The notes beneath the pieces were generated by a model. The model was not told the DNA's origin. It worked only from the letters and a program-made list of their open reading frames with translations, and searched no databases. Shown piece by piece: positions 26,354 to 35,996 of a stretch of DNA of 64,000 bases (its first letter is position 1; the number at the start of each line of letters is the position of its first letter). Location of the stretch: NCBI GenBank assembly GCA_963703385.1, contig OY969816.1:496001-560000 (forward strand). The letters run 5' to 3'. The position numbers were made by a program, and so were the translations under genes. This DNA is from Rhodoblastus sp963703385. GTDB taxonomy: Bacteria > Pseudomonadota > Alphaproteobacteria > Rhizobiales > Beijerinckiaceae.

Positions 26354-26848
26354 ATGAAGCTTACGGCGCCATCCCCCCTCCACGAGACGCATCAGACAGG
26401 TTCTTTCGATTCGGGCGTTCCGGTTCTCGATGACTGGCTGAAGCGCCGCGCCCGCGCCAACCAGGCAAGCGGAGCGTCGCGAACCTATGTTGTCTGCGAA
26501 GGCGAACAGGTCGTCGCTTATTACGCGCTGTCGTCCGGGGCCGTCGAGATCGGAAGCGCGACCGGCCGCCTTCGCCGCAATATGCCTGATCCGGTCCCTG
26601 TCGCGGTCCTGGGACGGCTGGCGATCGCACAAAGCCGCCAAGGTCGCGGGATCGGCCGCGCCTTGATGCGCGATGCGTGCAAACGTGTCCTGCAAGCCGC
26701 CGACATCATTGGCATTCGCGGTATGATTATCCATGCGCTCTTGCCGGAAGCCAAAGCCTTCTATCTCGCGCTCGGATTTGAAGCCTCGCCCTTGCAGCCG
26801 CTGACGCTCATGGCGACACTCGCCGATCTGCAAGCCGCGCTCCTTTGA
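26354..26848 (+). CDS. GNAT toxin (TacT-like)
   Basis: 164 residues. It starts FDSGVPVLDDWLKRRARANQ-like and has YVVCEGEQVVAYYALSSGAV. The acetyl-CoA loop is AVLGRLAIAQSRQGRGIGRA, and the tail contains AKAFYLALGFEAS with the family Tyr. TacT-type toxins acetylate the amino group of charged tRNAs and block translation. The pair lies between proB and the SQR-like gene and is probably an acquired module. The catalytic residues appear intact. Confidence 0.85.
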   Translation: MKLTAPSPLHETHQTGSFDSGVPVLDDWLKRRARANQASGASRTYVVCEGEQVVAYYALSSGAVEIGSATGRLRRNMPDPVPVAVLGRLAIAQSRQGRGIGRALMRDACKRVLQAADIIGIRGMIIHALLPEAKAFYLALGFEASPLQPLTLMATLADLQAALL

Positions 26849-26858
26849 TCGTTGCGGC

Positions 26859-27986
26859 CTAGCGGAAATGCCGCAGGTAATAGCCCTCGAACAGTACCTT
26901 GAGCCAATGGAAGACGCGCAGTTTGGGGCTGACGAAATTGAACTTTTCCGAGCGATAGACCAGCACGCCGGCGTCGAGCATGTCGACGATGCAGATCAGC
27001 TCCGCCTTGAAGGCGGAGGTGGGTTCGCGCCTGCTCAGCATCGCGTCGATATTGGCGGCGGCGGCGATCGCCTGCAGATCGGCCTGATGCGCCTGTTTGG
27101 CCATCCAGTCCGGGCCGGGGAAGGAGCCGCTGTCGCCCACAACCCAGACATTGTTGTGGTCTTTTACGCGGCATTGGGCATCGGCCAGGACCATGCCGCC
27201 GGGCGAGAGCGGCAGGCCGGATTTTTCGAGCCAGGCCGGCCCGGTGAGGCCGGGCATGAACAGGATCAGGTCGGCCTTGATCTCGCCGCCCTCGGTGACC
27301 ACCTTGCCGGCCTCGAAACGCACCATCTTGTGGCCGAGATGCGTCTTGATGTCGCGCGACTTCATCTCGGCCAGCAGACCATCGACGGCTTTCGCGCCGA
27401 GACGGGCGCCGGGGCGCGGCGCCGGGCTGAAAAACGTGATGTCGAAGCGTGAGCGCCGCCCGGACTTGCGCAGCAGCGAGTCGATGATGAACAGATATTC
27501 GAACATCGGCCCGCCGCGCATCGAGCCCTGTTCGTTGGGATTGCTCGCGAAGCCGATGGCGATGGAGCCGCCGTCCATTCTCGCGAGGCGCCGTTCGATT
27601 TCCTCGGCGACGGCGAGGCCTTCGCAGGGCACCAGCGCATTTTCGATCCCCGGCAATTTGCGGATGAACCGGCCGCCGGTGGCAATGACGAGGTGATCGT
27701 TGGCAACATCGCCGGCGTCGGTGTTGACGACGCGGCCGCCCTCGGCCAGGCCCGTGACGGAGGCGCGCATAAAATTGGCCCGGTGCCGGGCGAAGAAAGG
27801 CGCGAGCGGGATCTTGAGCTGGTCGGCGCGGCGCAGATGCGCCGGAATCCAGATCGAACCCGGCAGATAATGCAGCTGGTCCTGCGGCGCGATGACGGTG
27901 ATGTCGGCGTCGACCTTGCGCCGGCGCAACTCGCGCAAGGCGGTGAGCGCGCCGAAGCCGGCGCCGAGAAGGGTGATCCTGGTCAA
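26859..27986 (-). CDS. FAD-dependent pyridine nucleotide-disulphide oxidoreductase (sulphide:quinone reductase-like)
   Basis: 375 residues. N-terminal FAD site ITLLGAGFGALTALRELRRR, second dinucleotide region VANDHLVIATGG, and the FAD-binding C-terminal block NNVWVVGDSGSFPGPDWMAK. This architecture is shared by SQR, FCSD and NDH-2-like enzymes. Cysteines occur at VPCEGLA and DAQCRVK, in places compatible with SQR. The C-terminal amphipathic helix (FHWLKVLFEGYYLRHF) could bind the membrane. Substrate assignment is uncertain. It converges with the toxin gene, 10 bases apart. Confidence 0.75.
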   Translation of the reverse strand: MTRITLLGAGFGALTALRELRRRKVDADITVIAPQDQLHYLPGSIWIPAHLRRADQLKIPLAPFFARHRANFMRASVTGLAEGGRVVNTDAGDVANDHLVIATGGRFIRKLPGIENALVPCEGLAVAEEIERRLARMDGGSIAIGFASNPNEQGSMRGGPMFEYLFIIDSLLRKSGRRSRFDITFFSPAPRPGARLGAKAVDGLLAEMKSRDIKTHLGHKMVRFEAGKVVTEGGEIKADLILFMPGLTGPAWLEKSGLPLSPGGMVLADAQCRVKDHNNVWVVGDSGSFPGPDWMAKQAHQADLQAIAAAANIDAMLSRREPTSAFKAELICIVDMLDAGVLVYRSEKFNFVSPKLRVFHWLKVLFEGYYLRHFR

Positions 27987-28171
27987 AACACTGATCCTGC
28001 TGTGGTAAAGGCGGCGACCTTTCCTCGGACGGCGGTCGCCTGGCTCGCGCGATCATGGCATGAAAATATGCCCGAGGTATAGATGTTGGACGCCGTCGGT
28101 GGCGTTCCGGACGCCGGTCGCCGGTAAGGAATGCGATCGCCCATCCGTCGATGCGCCGGCGAATTCCGCTC

Positions 28172-29694
28172 TAATTCTACTAAGTCACGATTTTCGCGGA
28201 TTCGCGGTCGGCGGAGATTTGCCATTTTGCTGATTCGGCAAACTGGCGAATGGTGGCGGAGATGGAGCCTGAGGCGCAATCGAGTGAAGCGCGTTTTGCT
28301 GGGTATGTCGATGCGTTGTCCTCAGTTTTGGGGCGTGAGGACCGGGCCCAGCCGCTCAAGGATTATTGCACTGGCCTGTTGATGCCGGGAGAGCGCAAGA
28401 GCGTCGAGCCGATGGCGGCAGCGGCGGCGCCCGCTCGCGTCTCGGCGAAACATCAATCGCTGCTGCATTTGGTGGGTCAGGCGGCTTGGTCGGACGAGGC
28501 GGTTCTCGACAAGGTCCGGGAACTCGTCGCTCCGGCGATCGAAGCGCAAGGCGGGATCGAGGCTTGGATCGTCGACGACACCGGCTTTGCGAAAAAGGGC
28601 GTTCACTCAGTCGGCGTCGCGCGGCAATATTGCGGCCGGCTGGGCAAGAGGGACAATTGCCAGATCGCGGTGACGCTGTCGATCGCCAATCACGCGGGGA
28701 GCCTGCCAATCGCCTATCGTCTGTATTTACCCGAGGACTGGGCGCAGGACGCGGCGCGCCGCCAGAAAACCCGTGTCCCGGACGATGTGAAGTTCCGGAC
28801 CAAACCCGAGATCGCGCTCGATCAGATCCGGGCCGCCCTTGCGGCCGGGGTTGCGCCTGGAGTCTTGCTGGCCGACGCCGGCTACGGGGTCGATGGCCGT
28901 TTCCGCTCAGGCGTCACGGCCCTGGGGCTGACCTATGCGGTGGGCGTGCAATCGACGCTCAGCATCTGGCCGCCCGGCAGGGAGCCGCTGCCGCCCAATC
29001 CCTGGAGCGGACGCGGGCGCAAGCCGTCGCATATGCGACGCGACGCCGATCACGCGCCTGTTTGCGCCAAGAAACTGGCGGCGGGACTGGCCCAAGAGGC
29101 TTGGCGGACGGTGTCTTGGCGCGAGGGCTCCAACGAAACCTTGTCCTCTCGCTTCGCCGCCGTGCGGATAAGGCCAGCCTCGCGCGACGGGGCTCGGTCG
29201 ACGCCCCATCCCTGCGAATGGCTTCTCATCGAATGGCCAGACGGTGAGAAAGAGCCAACGAAATACTGGCTTTCGACCCTTCCAGAAGATGTTCCTATCG
29301 AGGCTCCTGTCGACACGGCGAAACTGCGCTGGCGCATCGAGCGCGACTACGAGGAACTGAAAAGCGAACTCGGCCTCGCCCATTTCGAAGGGCGGGGATG
29401 GCGAGGTTTTCATCATCACGCGACGCTGTGCATCGCCGCTTACGGCTTCCTGATCCGCGAACGAGCGGCGATTCCCCCCTCAGCCTGCCGCCAGCGCAAA
29501 ACGGCTCCCCTATCCAATCGTCCGAAACCCCGAGGCGCGGCCGATCCGACCCGAACGGCGCGTCGAAAACTCAATCGCAACAATCCGGCGACAGCTCACG
29601 GTCGCGCTGGCGCGAACCCTCATGCGCTGCCCGTGTTGCCAGGCCCGCCGACCAAAAAAGACATCGCCGGGATTATCGTGACGCAGTAGAATTA
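28172..29694 (+). mobile_element. IS701-family insertion sequence
   Basis: About 1.52 kb. Left end CTAATTCTACTAAGTCACGA and right end (reverse) CTAATTCTACTGCGTCACGA match closely over about 28 bases. The family targets YTAR; CTAA and TTAG stand at the two edges. The right edge abuts a copy of the dispersed palindromic repeat. Confidence 0.8.
28250..29689 (+). CDS. IS701-family transposase
   Basis: 479 residues. The N-terminal part fits IS701 (FAGYVDALSSVLGREDRAQP, then KDYCTGLLMPGERKSVEPMA). DDE residues: Asp109/110 in WIVDDTGFAKKG, LLADAGYG and RIERDYEELKSELGLAHFEG. A long basic tail of about 70 residues follows. The gene looks intact. Confidence 0.9.
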   Translation: MVAEMEPEAQSSEARFAGYVDALSSVLGREDRAQPLKDYCTGLLMPGERKSVEPMAAAAAPARVSAKHQSLLHLVGQAAWSDEAVLDKVRELVAPAIEAQGGIEAWIVDDTGFAKKGVHSVGVARQYCGRLGKRDNCQIAVTLSIANHAGSLPIAYRLYLPEDWAQDAARRQKTRVPDDVKFRTKPEIALDQIRAALAAGVAPGVLLADAGYGVDGRFRSGVTALGLTYAVGVQSTLSIWPPGREPLPPNPWSGRGRKPSHMRRDADHAPVCAKKLAAGLAQEAWRTVSWREGSNETLSSRFAAVRIRPASRDGARSTPHPCEWLLIEWPDGEKEPTKYWLSTLPEDVPIEAPVDTAKLRWRIERDYEELKSELGLAHFEGRGWRGFHHHATLCIAAYGFLIRERAAIPPSACRQRKTAPLSNRPKPRGAADPTRTARRKLNRNNPATAHGRAGANPHALPVLPGPPTKKDIAGIIVTQ

Positions 29695-29799
29695 GAGCGC
29701 GTTTCGTAAATCCATGAGTTGAACGCGCTCCGTTATCTCATTGTTTTGACGCATATCCTGATCCGAAAAGTTGATCAACTTTTCGGGAATATGTTTTAG
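29692..29799. repeat. Dispersed palindromic repeat, copy 2
   Basis: TTAGAGCGCGTTTCG with its complement CGCGCTC forms module one. ATTGTTTTGACGCATATCCTGATCC links to the hairpin CCGAAAAGTTGATCAACTTTTCGG, then GAATATGTTTTAGG. The TTA at 29796-29798 is the murJ stop codon (TAA on the minus strand). Confidence 0.8.
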
Positions 29800-31352
29800 G
29801 ACCTTTTGCGAGCCAGCCTTCCGAGCCCGACCTGGGCGGCGGTGACGCCGAGCGCGCGGCAGAAACCGACGACCGCGCCGCCATAGACGGCAGCCCCGAC
29901 GATCCCGAACAGGGCGAGCGCGATCACGCCGCCGAACACGCCAAGCCGGTGGCCAAGCGCGACGAAAGGCCCATCGAGGCCGAGCGCGACGTTGGCGAGC
30001 AGCACGGCGGAAGTGGCGGCGGCCATCGCCACGCCCTTGAGCATGGCGTCGGGCTGGAACAGAAAACGCCGCGCGCCGATGACCGCCAGCGCGGCCAGAT
30101 TGATCCAGGCGTTGGCCGAGGTCGCCAGCGCAATTCCCGCCGCGCCCATTGGCTTGTAGAGTACGATTTTGAGCAGCAGATTGACGCCGAGGGCGCCGAG
30201 CGAAACCATCATCGGCGTCCGGGTGTCGCCCATGGCCTGAAAGCCCGAACGCAAGGCGTTGATCGCGACCACCGCCAGCAGGCCGAAGCCATAGGCGCGC
30301 AGCACGGCAGCGGTGGCGACGGTGTCCGCCGGATGGAAGGCGCCGTGCTGGAACAGGGCGCCGACGATCATCTCGGGAAGGAAAATGAAGGCGACGACGA
30401 AAGGCGCGGTGAGCGTGAGGGTCATGGCCAAAGTCCGGTTCTGGGCGGTGAAGGCCCCCGCCCAGTCCTCGCGCGCGAAACAGCGGCTCATTTCCGGCAA
30501 AAGCACCGTTCCCGACGCCACCCCGACGAGACCCACCGGCAGCAGATAAAGACGGTCGGCGTAATAGATCGACGACAGGCCGCCGGTTGGCAGCAGCGAG
30601 CCGATGATCGTATCGGCGAACATGGCGATCTGCACCCCCGCCGAGCCGATCACCGCCGGTCCGAACATGCGGAAGAAAGCGCGCACGTCGGCGCTCCATT
30701 CGGGCCACGCGAGCTTTTCCCTCACATGCATCCGCCGCGCCGAAAAGGTCAGCAGGGCGAGCTGGGCGAAGCCCGAGGCGGTGACGCCCGCCGCCGCCGC
30801 ATAGGCCGCATTGGGAAAGAGAAAGGCGACCGCGAGAAAGGCCATGATCACGACGTTGAACAGCACCTGCGCGAAAGCCGGGAGGGCGAATTTGCCGTGG
30901 GCGTTCAAGGTCCCCGAATGCAGGGTGACCAGGGTGACGCAGAACAGATAGGGGAAGGTGATCCGCGTCAATTTGACCGCGAGGGCGAATTTTTCCGGCT
31001 CGGCGGTGAAACCCGGCGCCAGGAGATGGACCAGGGCCGGCATGAAAAGCCAGCCCAGCGCCAAAGTCACGATCTGGGACACCACCAGCAAAGTGAAGAT
31101 CTGATTGGCGAAATGGCGCGCCGCCCAGATGTCGGATTGCTCGTAAATCCGCAGATAGGTCGGGACATAGGCGGCGTTGAAGGCGCCCTCGCCGAAAATC
31201 GCCCGGAAATGGCTGGGAAGGCGAATGGCCACCGCGAAAGCGTCGCCCATCATGCCGGCGCCGATCAAGGCACTCACCATGACGTCGCGAAGAAACCCGG
31301 CCAGCCGCGAGAGCAGCGTGATCCCGCTGACCGAGAAGAAATTTCTGTACAT
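29796..31352 (-). CDS. murJ: Lipid II flippase MurJ
   Basis: 518 residues from MYRNFFSVSGITLLSRLAGF at 31352; the frame extends upstream, but the family begins here. About 14 hydrophobic helices. Conserved RDVMVSALIGAGMMGDAFAV and FGEGAFNAAYVPTY motifs carry the Arg and acidic residues needed to move lipid II across the inner membrane. The C-terminus ends RLARKRS, with the stop supplied by the adjacent repeat. It is functionally linked to murA and the PBP in this window. Confidence 0.95.
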   Translation of the reverse strand: MYRNFFSVSGITLLSRLAGFLRDVMVSALIGAGMMGDAFAVAIRLPSHFRAIFGEGAFNAAYVPTYLRIYEQSDIWAARHFANQIFTLLVVSQIVTLALGWLFMPALVHLLAPGFTAEPEKFALAVKLTRITFPYLFCVTLVTLHSGTLNAHGKFALPAFAQVLFNVVIMAFLAVAFLFPNAAYAAAAGVTASGFAQLALLTFSARRMHVREKLAWPEWSADVRAFFRMFGPAVIGSAGVQIAMFADTIIGSLLPTGGLSSIYYADRLYLLPVGLVGVASGTVLLPEMSRCFAREDWAGAFTAQNRTLAMTLTLTAPFVVAFIFLPEMIVGALFQHGAFHPADTVATAAVLRAYGFGLLAVVAINALRSGFQAMGDTRTPMMVSLGALGVNLLLKIVLYKPMGAAGIALATSANAWINLAALAVIGARRFLFQPDAMLKGVAMAAATSAVLLANVALGLDGPFVALGHRLGVFGGVIALALFGIVGAAVYGGAVVGFCRALGVTAAQVGLGRLARKRS

Positions 31353-31540
31353 GGGGCGGCGGCGCTCGGGGTTGAATCGAAAGTAATGGGACGCGGCCGG
31401 GGCCTTGACCGCGCCAGGGCCCGGAATGCGAAACTCAAAGCTTCTGCTTTTCAGCATCAAGCTCTATGCCGCGCCGCGAAAATGCGCAAGAAAGGGACTT
31501 GGCAGAAAGGAACTTGGCCGCGACCCACCCCTCATCATTC

Positions 31541-32386
31541 ATGTCCTCGCACGCCTTCGCGCTTTGCGCCGATGATTTTGCCCTTTCGCCCGCCGTCACC
31601 CGAGGGATTCTGGAAGCCCTGGCCGCCGGCCGGCTCACCGCGACCTCGGCGATGACGACCCAGAAAAACTGGCCCGAGGCGGCACAAGCCTTTCGCGGCC
31701 TAAACCCGCAAGCCGATCTCGGCCTGCATTTCAATCTGACGCTCGGCGGGCCCTTGGGCAAAATGCCGTCCTTCGCGCCCAATGGCGCCTTCCCGGCGAT
31801 GAGCGCCATCGCGCCCGCCGCCTGGCGCAGAGCCTTGCCGCGCGCGGAAATCCGCGACGAACTGCGTCGCCAGCTCGACGCTTTCGAGGACGCCCATGGC
31901 GCGCCGCCCGATTTCGTGGACGGCCATCAGCATGTCCAGGTCCTGCCCGGAATCGCCGACGACCTGATCGCCGAATTTTCCGCACGCGGACTTGCTGGCA
32001 AGACCTGGATGCGCGACAGCGCCGACCGGCCGAAAAGAATTTTCGCCCGGGGCGGACATTGGGGCAAGGCCCTGACGGTGGCGGGGCTGGCGCGTGGCTT
32101 CCGCGCCAAGGCCAAGGCGGCCGGCTTTGCGCTCAACGACGGCTTTTCCGGCTTTTCCGACTTCGACCCGAAAGCGGATTACGCCGAGGATTTCACGACT
32201 TATTTGCGCGCGCCGGGCGGAAAGCCGCTGATCATGTGCCACCCCGGCCATGTCGACGACGAGCTGGCGCGGCTCGACCCGGTGACCGGCTCGCGCGAAG
32301 TCGAACTGGCCTTCCTGCTGTCCGACCGTTTTTCGCAAATCCTGGACGCGGCGGGCGCAAGACTCGCCCGGCTCTCGGCGATGTGA
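31541..32386 (+). CDS. ChbG/HpnK-family (YdjC) deacetylase
   Basis: 281 residues from the ATG at 31541. Metal ligands are visible in FALCADDFALSPAVTRGILE (Asp), LGLHFNLTLGGPL (His) and VDGHQHVQVLPGI (His pair). The C-terminal MCHPGHVDDEL also fits. The family removes acetyl groups from N-acetylated sugars or hopanoid-linked glucosamine. Without hpn genes nearby, a hopanoid role is not supported. An upstream ATG (31466) is possible but lacks family similarity. Confidence 0.85.
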   Translation: MSSHAFALCADDFALSPAVTRGILEALAAGRLTATSAMTTQKNWPEAAQAFRGLNPQADLGLHFNLTLGGPLGKMPSFAPNGAFPAMSAIAPAAWRRALPRAEIRDELRRQLDAFEDAHGAPPDFVDGHQHVQVLPGIADDLIAEFSARGLAGKTWMRDSADRPKRIFARGGHWGKALTVAGLARGFRAKAKAAGFALNDGFSGFSDFDPKADYAEDFTTYLRAPGGKPLIMCHPGHVDDELARLDPVTGSREVELAFLLSDRFSQILDAAGARLARLSAM

Positions 32387-32391
32387 GCGCC

Positions 32392-33423
32392 TCAGGCGAA
32401 GAATTTCTTGATCCTCGCGGCCGCATCATTGCACTGCAAACGCAGCGACAGGAAGCGTCCCTGTTTCGCCTCGGCGAGGTCGCGATAAAAGATCTTGCTC
32501 TCCTCGTCCGCCGCAAGCGCCAGCAGCCGCAGGCCGCGCGGCGCGAAAACGGCGTTGGCGAGGCCGGCGCCCGGCGCCCCGGCGATCCATTCGGCCTTGG
32601 AAAAAGTCTGCGCGCGCTCAGAAAAATTCATGCGCTCCGGCTCGACCTCGACGAAGCCCAGGGGCTGGAGCAGGTTGAAAAACGGCGTCGCGCCGCCGGC
32701 CTTGACGTAAATTCGGCGCGGCGCCTCGGGCGCAGCGCCGAAACGGGCCGGCAGAGATTCCAGAACGTCCATGGCGCGCGGCGATTTGGCGGAAGCCTGC
32801 GCCACCGGCAGCGGAAACACCAGGCGCTGGAAAAACACCGGCTCGGGGCCGATGGCGACGACCCGCTCCGGCGGCACGCCGAAGGGACGCAAGGATTCGC
32901 GGACGACCGCGATCATTTCGCCACGCTGGCGCGGGACCACGAACTGGAACGCCGAAAGATCGCAGAATTGCGCGGCGACCGCCACGCGCGGCAGGGTTTC
33001 GACCAGCCAGCGCGTGTAATTCCTGTCGCCCGGCTGGCGCAGGAAAACGAAAACGCCGGCAAGGCGACGAATCGGGGTCAGCGGCCATATGCGGACGGAA
33101 ATTCCGCCGTCGCGCATGCGGCGCAGGGCTCTGGGCAGCGGCGCAGCGTGGTCGCCAAGGCTCTCGGCGACCAGCACGCCATTGGCCGCGACGAGCGCGC
33201 CATCCAGCGAACAGGCGTTCTCGAACTGAGCCAGCCCGCCGAGCGGCGGCCGGGTCTCGCCGCCCTCCTGCCGCGCATAGGGCGGTTCCGGCGGCATGGG
33301 GTAAAAGGCCCGCGCCAGTTCCGCCGCCGGCCGGATTTGCGCCGGACGCCGAAAAAGCGAGGTGAGGGCGAGGTGGCTTTCGCCAAGATCGAAGAACCGC
33401 CAGGCGAAGGTTTTTTGGGTCAT
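32392..33423 (-). CDS. Glycosyltransferase family 61 protein (DUF563)
   Basis: 343 residues. The GT61 hallmark is present: NYTRWLVETLPRVAVAA in the middle and SKAEWIAGAPGAGLANAVFA near the C-terminus, followed by a LLALAAD block. GT61 enzymes transfer xylose or other sugars in surface polysaccharide synthesis. It overlaps the TerC-like gene by four bases (ATGA), so the two are cotranscribed. The acceptor is unknown. Confidence 0.8.
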   Translation of the reverse strand: MTQKTFAWRFFDLGESHLALTSLFRRPAQIRPAAELARAFYPMPPEPPYARQEGGETRPPLGGLAQFENACSLDGALVAANGVLVAESLGDHAAPLPRALRRMRDGGISVRIWPLTPIRRLAGVFVFLRQPGDRNYTRWLVETLPRVAVAAQFCDLSAFQFVVPRQRGEMIAVVRESLRPFGVPPERVVAIGPEPVFFQRLVFPLPVAQASAKSPRAMDVLESLPARFGAAPEAPRRIYVKAGGATPFFNLLQPLGFVEVEPERMNFSERAQTFSKAEWIAGAPGAGLANAVFAPRGLRLLALAADEESKIFYRDLAEAKQGRFLSLRLQCNDAAARIKKFFA

Positions 33424-34103
33424 CGGTCCTCAACTCGCTTGATCTTGCGCCCGCGCGCATAGCCGAAGGCCAGCAGGAGCGCGAGCAGCGCGCCCACGGG
33501 CGGAGCGAAATCGTGCATCAGGCCCACCGGCATCGGGCTCGCCAGCGCCAGGGCGTCCACGGAGGCCATCCGCCCGGCGATCCAGCCGAGCAAGCCGGCG
33601 CTCGCCCACAACATCGGCGGCTTGCGCAGCGCCAGGATGAATCGCGCCGAGCCCAGGGCGAGCAGCGGGATCGACAAGGCGAGGCCGAGCAGGACGAAAG
33701 GCTTGTCGCCCTGCGCCGCGCCCATCACGCCGGTCATGTTCAGCAGCGCGCCCTGCGCGTCATAGGCCAACGCCCCCGCCAGCACCGGGCCGAGGGCGCG
33801 GCGCGGCGTGATTTCCGGCATTTTGTCGCTTTCGCCGCGCTTCGCGACCCAGAGCGCGGCCCACAGCATGAGCGCGGCGGCGGCGAAGCCGAAGCCCGGC
33901 AGATCGGCGACCGCCATCAGGGCATAGACGAGCAGGACGCGCAGCAGGATGAACAGGATCGTGCCGACATTGAGCGCGATCCGTTTCTGGGCCTGCGGCA
34001 GCGCCCGCGTCGCCATCGCCAGCGCGATGGCGTTCTCCCCGGCCAGAACCAGATCGATCCAGATGATCTCGATCAGCGCGCCGATGGTTTGCGAAAGGCC
34101 CAT
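33420..34103 (-). CDS. TerC-family membrane protein (YjbE type)
   Basis: 227 residues, about seven hydrophobic helices. The TerC signature IDLVLAGENAIALAMATRAL is near the N-terminus, and DLPGFGFAAAALMLWAALW follows. A second half has LGLALSIPLLALGSARFILA. TerC/YceF/YkoY proteins export Mn or help metallate exported enzymes. The stop overlaps the GT61 start. No riboswitch-like leader is apparent in the 132-base gap upstream. Confidence 0.85.
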   Translation of the reverse strand: MGLSQTIGALIEIIWIDLVLAGENAIALAMATRALPQAQKRIALNVGTILFILLRVLLVYALMAVADLPGFGFAAAALMLWAALWVAKRGESDKMPEITPRRALGPVLAGALAYDAQGALLNMTGVMGAAQGDKPFVLLGLALSIPLLALGSARFILALRKPPMLWASAGLLGWIAGRMASVDALALASPMPVGLMHDFAPPVGALLALLLAFGYARGRKIKRVEDR

Positions 34104-34235
34104 GCCCGTTTCCCGCAGTTGTAAATCCCTCGGCTTCCGAAACCCCGATGAAGCGCCCGGTCCCTCCGCTGGCTCCGATCCAGCGGGGGAGAGAGAATCG
34201 CCGGGCGATTCTGATCATCGCCGTCACGCGGCAGG

Positions 34236-34811
34236 CTATTCGATCGCAAATTTTTTCGCCATGTCCAGAATGACGCGCGCCGCGCGCTCGATCCGCGCGC
34301 CGCGCCAGTTGGGAAGATGGAGGAAACAGGCGCGGCGGTCCATCAGCAGCGAGAGGTAAAAACTCTCGTTGCACAGATAGTCGCCGGCGTCATGGGACAA
34401 TGAGGCCGGCAGGCCGTTGCGGCGCGCCAGGGCCGCGAGGCGCGGCGCGGAACAACCGCCGCGCAGCGCCTCCGGCCCGCCATGGACGATGGCGCGGCAA
34501 TAAGCCTGCTGGCGGACGGCGTCGGGCCGCAGGGTCGAGACGCGATTGCGCGCCAGGGTCTCGATGGTCAGCCGCCGCCGGCGCCCGGCGACGCCGAGCA
34601 GCAAGACCGCATCCGGGCTCGTCCGCGCGAACAGCTGCGACAGGGTCGGCGAGAGCGCGAAGAATTCGGCCGGCAGGACGGCGACATGGAGGTCGATTCC
34701 CGCCAAGGCGAAAATTCTTTTCCGCTTTTCCAGTTTTCGTACCACCCATTCCGCCGGATTGCGCCTGTGGCCGGGAAAGGCGCCGAAACCGGCGACGAGG
34801 AGGCTGCGCAT
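34236..34811 (-). CDS. pcp: Pyroglutamyl-peptidase I (C15 family)
   Basis: 191 residues. The family head is LLVAGFGAFPGHRRNPAEWV. The active-site Cys lies in AGDYLCNESFYLSLL, and a His in CFLHLPNW. A Glu of the triad fits at VAVLPAEFF or RLTIETLARN. It removes N-terminal pyroglutamate from peptides in the cytoplasm. It starts three bases after meaB ends and is probably translated from the same message. The sequence is divergent from enteric Pcp, so the substrate preference is uncertain. Confidence 0.8.
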   Translation of the reverse strand: MRSLLVAGFGAFPGHRRNPAEWVVRKLEKRKRIFALAGIDLHVAVLPAEFFALSPTLSQLFARTSPDAVLLLGVAGRRRRLTIETLARNRVSTLRPDAVRQQAYCRAIVHGGPEALRGGCSAPRLAALARRNGLPASLSHDAGDYLCNESFYLSLLMDRRACFLHLPNWRGARIERAARVILDMAKKFAIE

Positions 34812-34814
34812 GGC

Positions 34815-35813
34815 TCAAAGACCCAAAGCAGCAGCTATTCTGTCCACCGCGAGGGTCGGCGCCAGCGCGCCCTCGGCGACCTGGCGCTCGATCGCGGGCA
34901 GCAGCGCGCGCGCCTTCGCGTCGGAGCGCAGCCGCGCGAACATCAGCTCCTCCAGCATGGTCCACATCCATTTCACCTGCTGGTCGCGGCGCCTTTGCGC
35001 CAGTTCGCCCGTCGCCTCGAATTTTTTGCGATGCTCGACCACCTTGGCCCACATGTCGTCGAGCCCGATATTGTCGAGCCCAGAAATCAGCACGACCGGC
35101 GGCGACCAGTTGGGCGAGGCCGGCTGAATGATATGGAGCGCCGCGCGATATTCGCCCGCCGCCGCGACGGCGCGGGCGCGGTTCTCGCCTTCCGACTTGT
35201 TGACGGCGATCATGTCGGCAAGCTCCAGCACGCCCTTCTTGATGCCCTGCAATTCGTCGCCGGCGCCCGGCAGCATCAGCACCAGGAAGAAATCGGTCAT
35301 TTCCGCGACCGTGGTCTCGGACTGGCCGACCCCGACCGTCTCCACGAGAATCACGTCGAAACCCGCCGCCTCGCACAGCAGCATGGTCTCGCGGGTTTTC
35401 GCGGCCACGCCGCCGAGCGTGCCGGAGGACGGCGAGGGGCGGATGAAGGCGTTGCGCTCGGCTGCGAGCCGCGCCATGCGGGTCTTGTCGCCAAGGATCG
35501 AGCCGCCCGTGCGCGCCGAGGACGGATCGACCGCGAGGACCGCCACCATGTGGCCGGCGGCGATGAGATTGGAGCCGAGCGTGTCGATGGTGGTGGATTT
35601 GCCGACCCCCGGCACGCCGGTGATCCCCACCCGCATCGCGGCGCCGGTGAAGGGGAGCAGGAGCTGCACCAGTTCGCGCGCCTGATGCTGGTGTTCGACT
35701 TTTCGGCTTTCGACCAGAGTGATGGCGCGCGCCAGCGCGGCGCGGTCGCCGGCGCGCAGGCGCCCGGCGAGGGCCGGAATGTCGAGGGCGCGGGGATTCG
35801 GCGGCGAGGTCAT
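34815..35813 (-). CDS. meaB: Methylmalonyl-CoA mutase-associated GTPase MeaB
   Basis: 332 residues. P-loop GITGVPGVGKST (residues 63-74), switch region AVDPSSARTGGSILGDKTRM, LVETVGVGQSE and an NKSEGE nucleotide motif. MeaB guards adenosylcobalamin loading and repair of methylmalonyl-CoA mutase. No mutase gene is in the window. The C-terminal dimerisation part (KWMWTMLEELMFARLRSDAK) is present. The gene is full length. Confidence 0.95.
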   Translation of the reverse strand: MTSPPNPRALDIPALAGRLRAGDRAALARAITLVESRKVEHQHQARELVQLLLPFTGAAMRVGITGVPGVGKSTTIDTLGSNLIAAGHMVAVLAVDPSSARTGGSILGDKTRMARLAAERNAFIRPSPSSGTLGGVAAKTRETMLLCEAAGFDVILVETVGVGQSETTVAEMTDFFLVLMLPGAGDELQGIKKGVLELADMIAVNKSEGENRARAVAAAGEYRAALHIIQPASPNWSPPVVLISGLDNIGLDDMWAKVVEHRKKFEATGELAQRRRDQQVKWMWTMLEELMFARLRSDAKARALLPAIERQVAEGALAPTLAVDRIAAALGL

Positions 35814-35996
35814 GCGGCTTTATCGGCGATAGGCGGGCCGGGGCGGAGCCGAAAGCGGCCATTTGGGATGGCCCTTCGGTTGGGATAATGGCTTTCGCCC
35901 CACGGCGGAAGCTCGCAATCTGGGTCGCCACCGGGGCGGATCGACTTAAAGCTGCGGGAATTGCCGGCCCGCCCCGATCCAACGCCCTCGCGGCGC

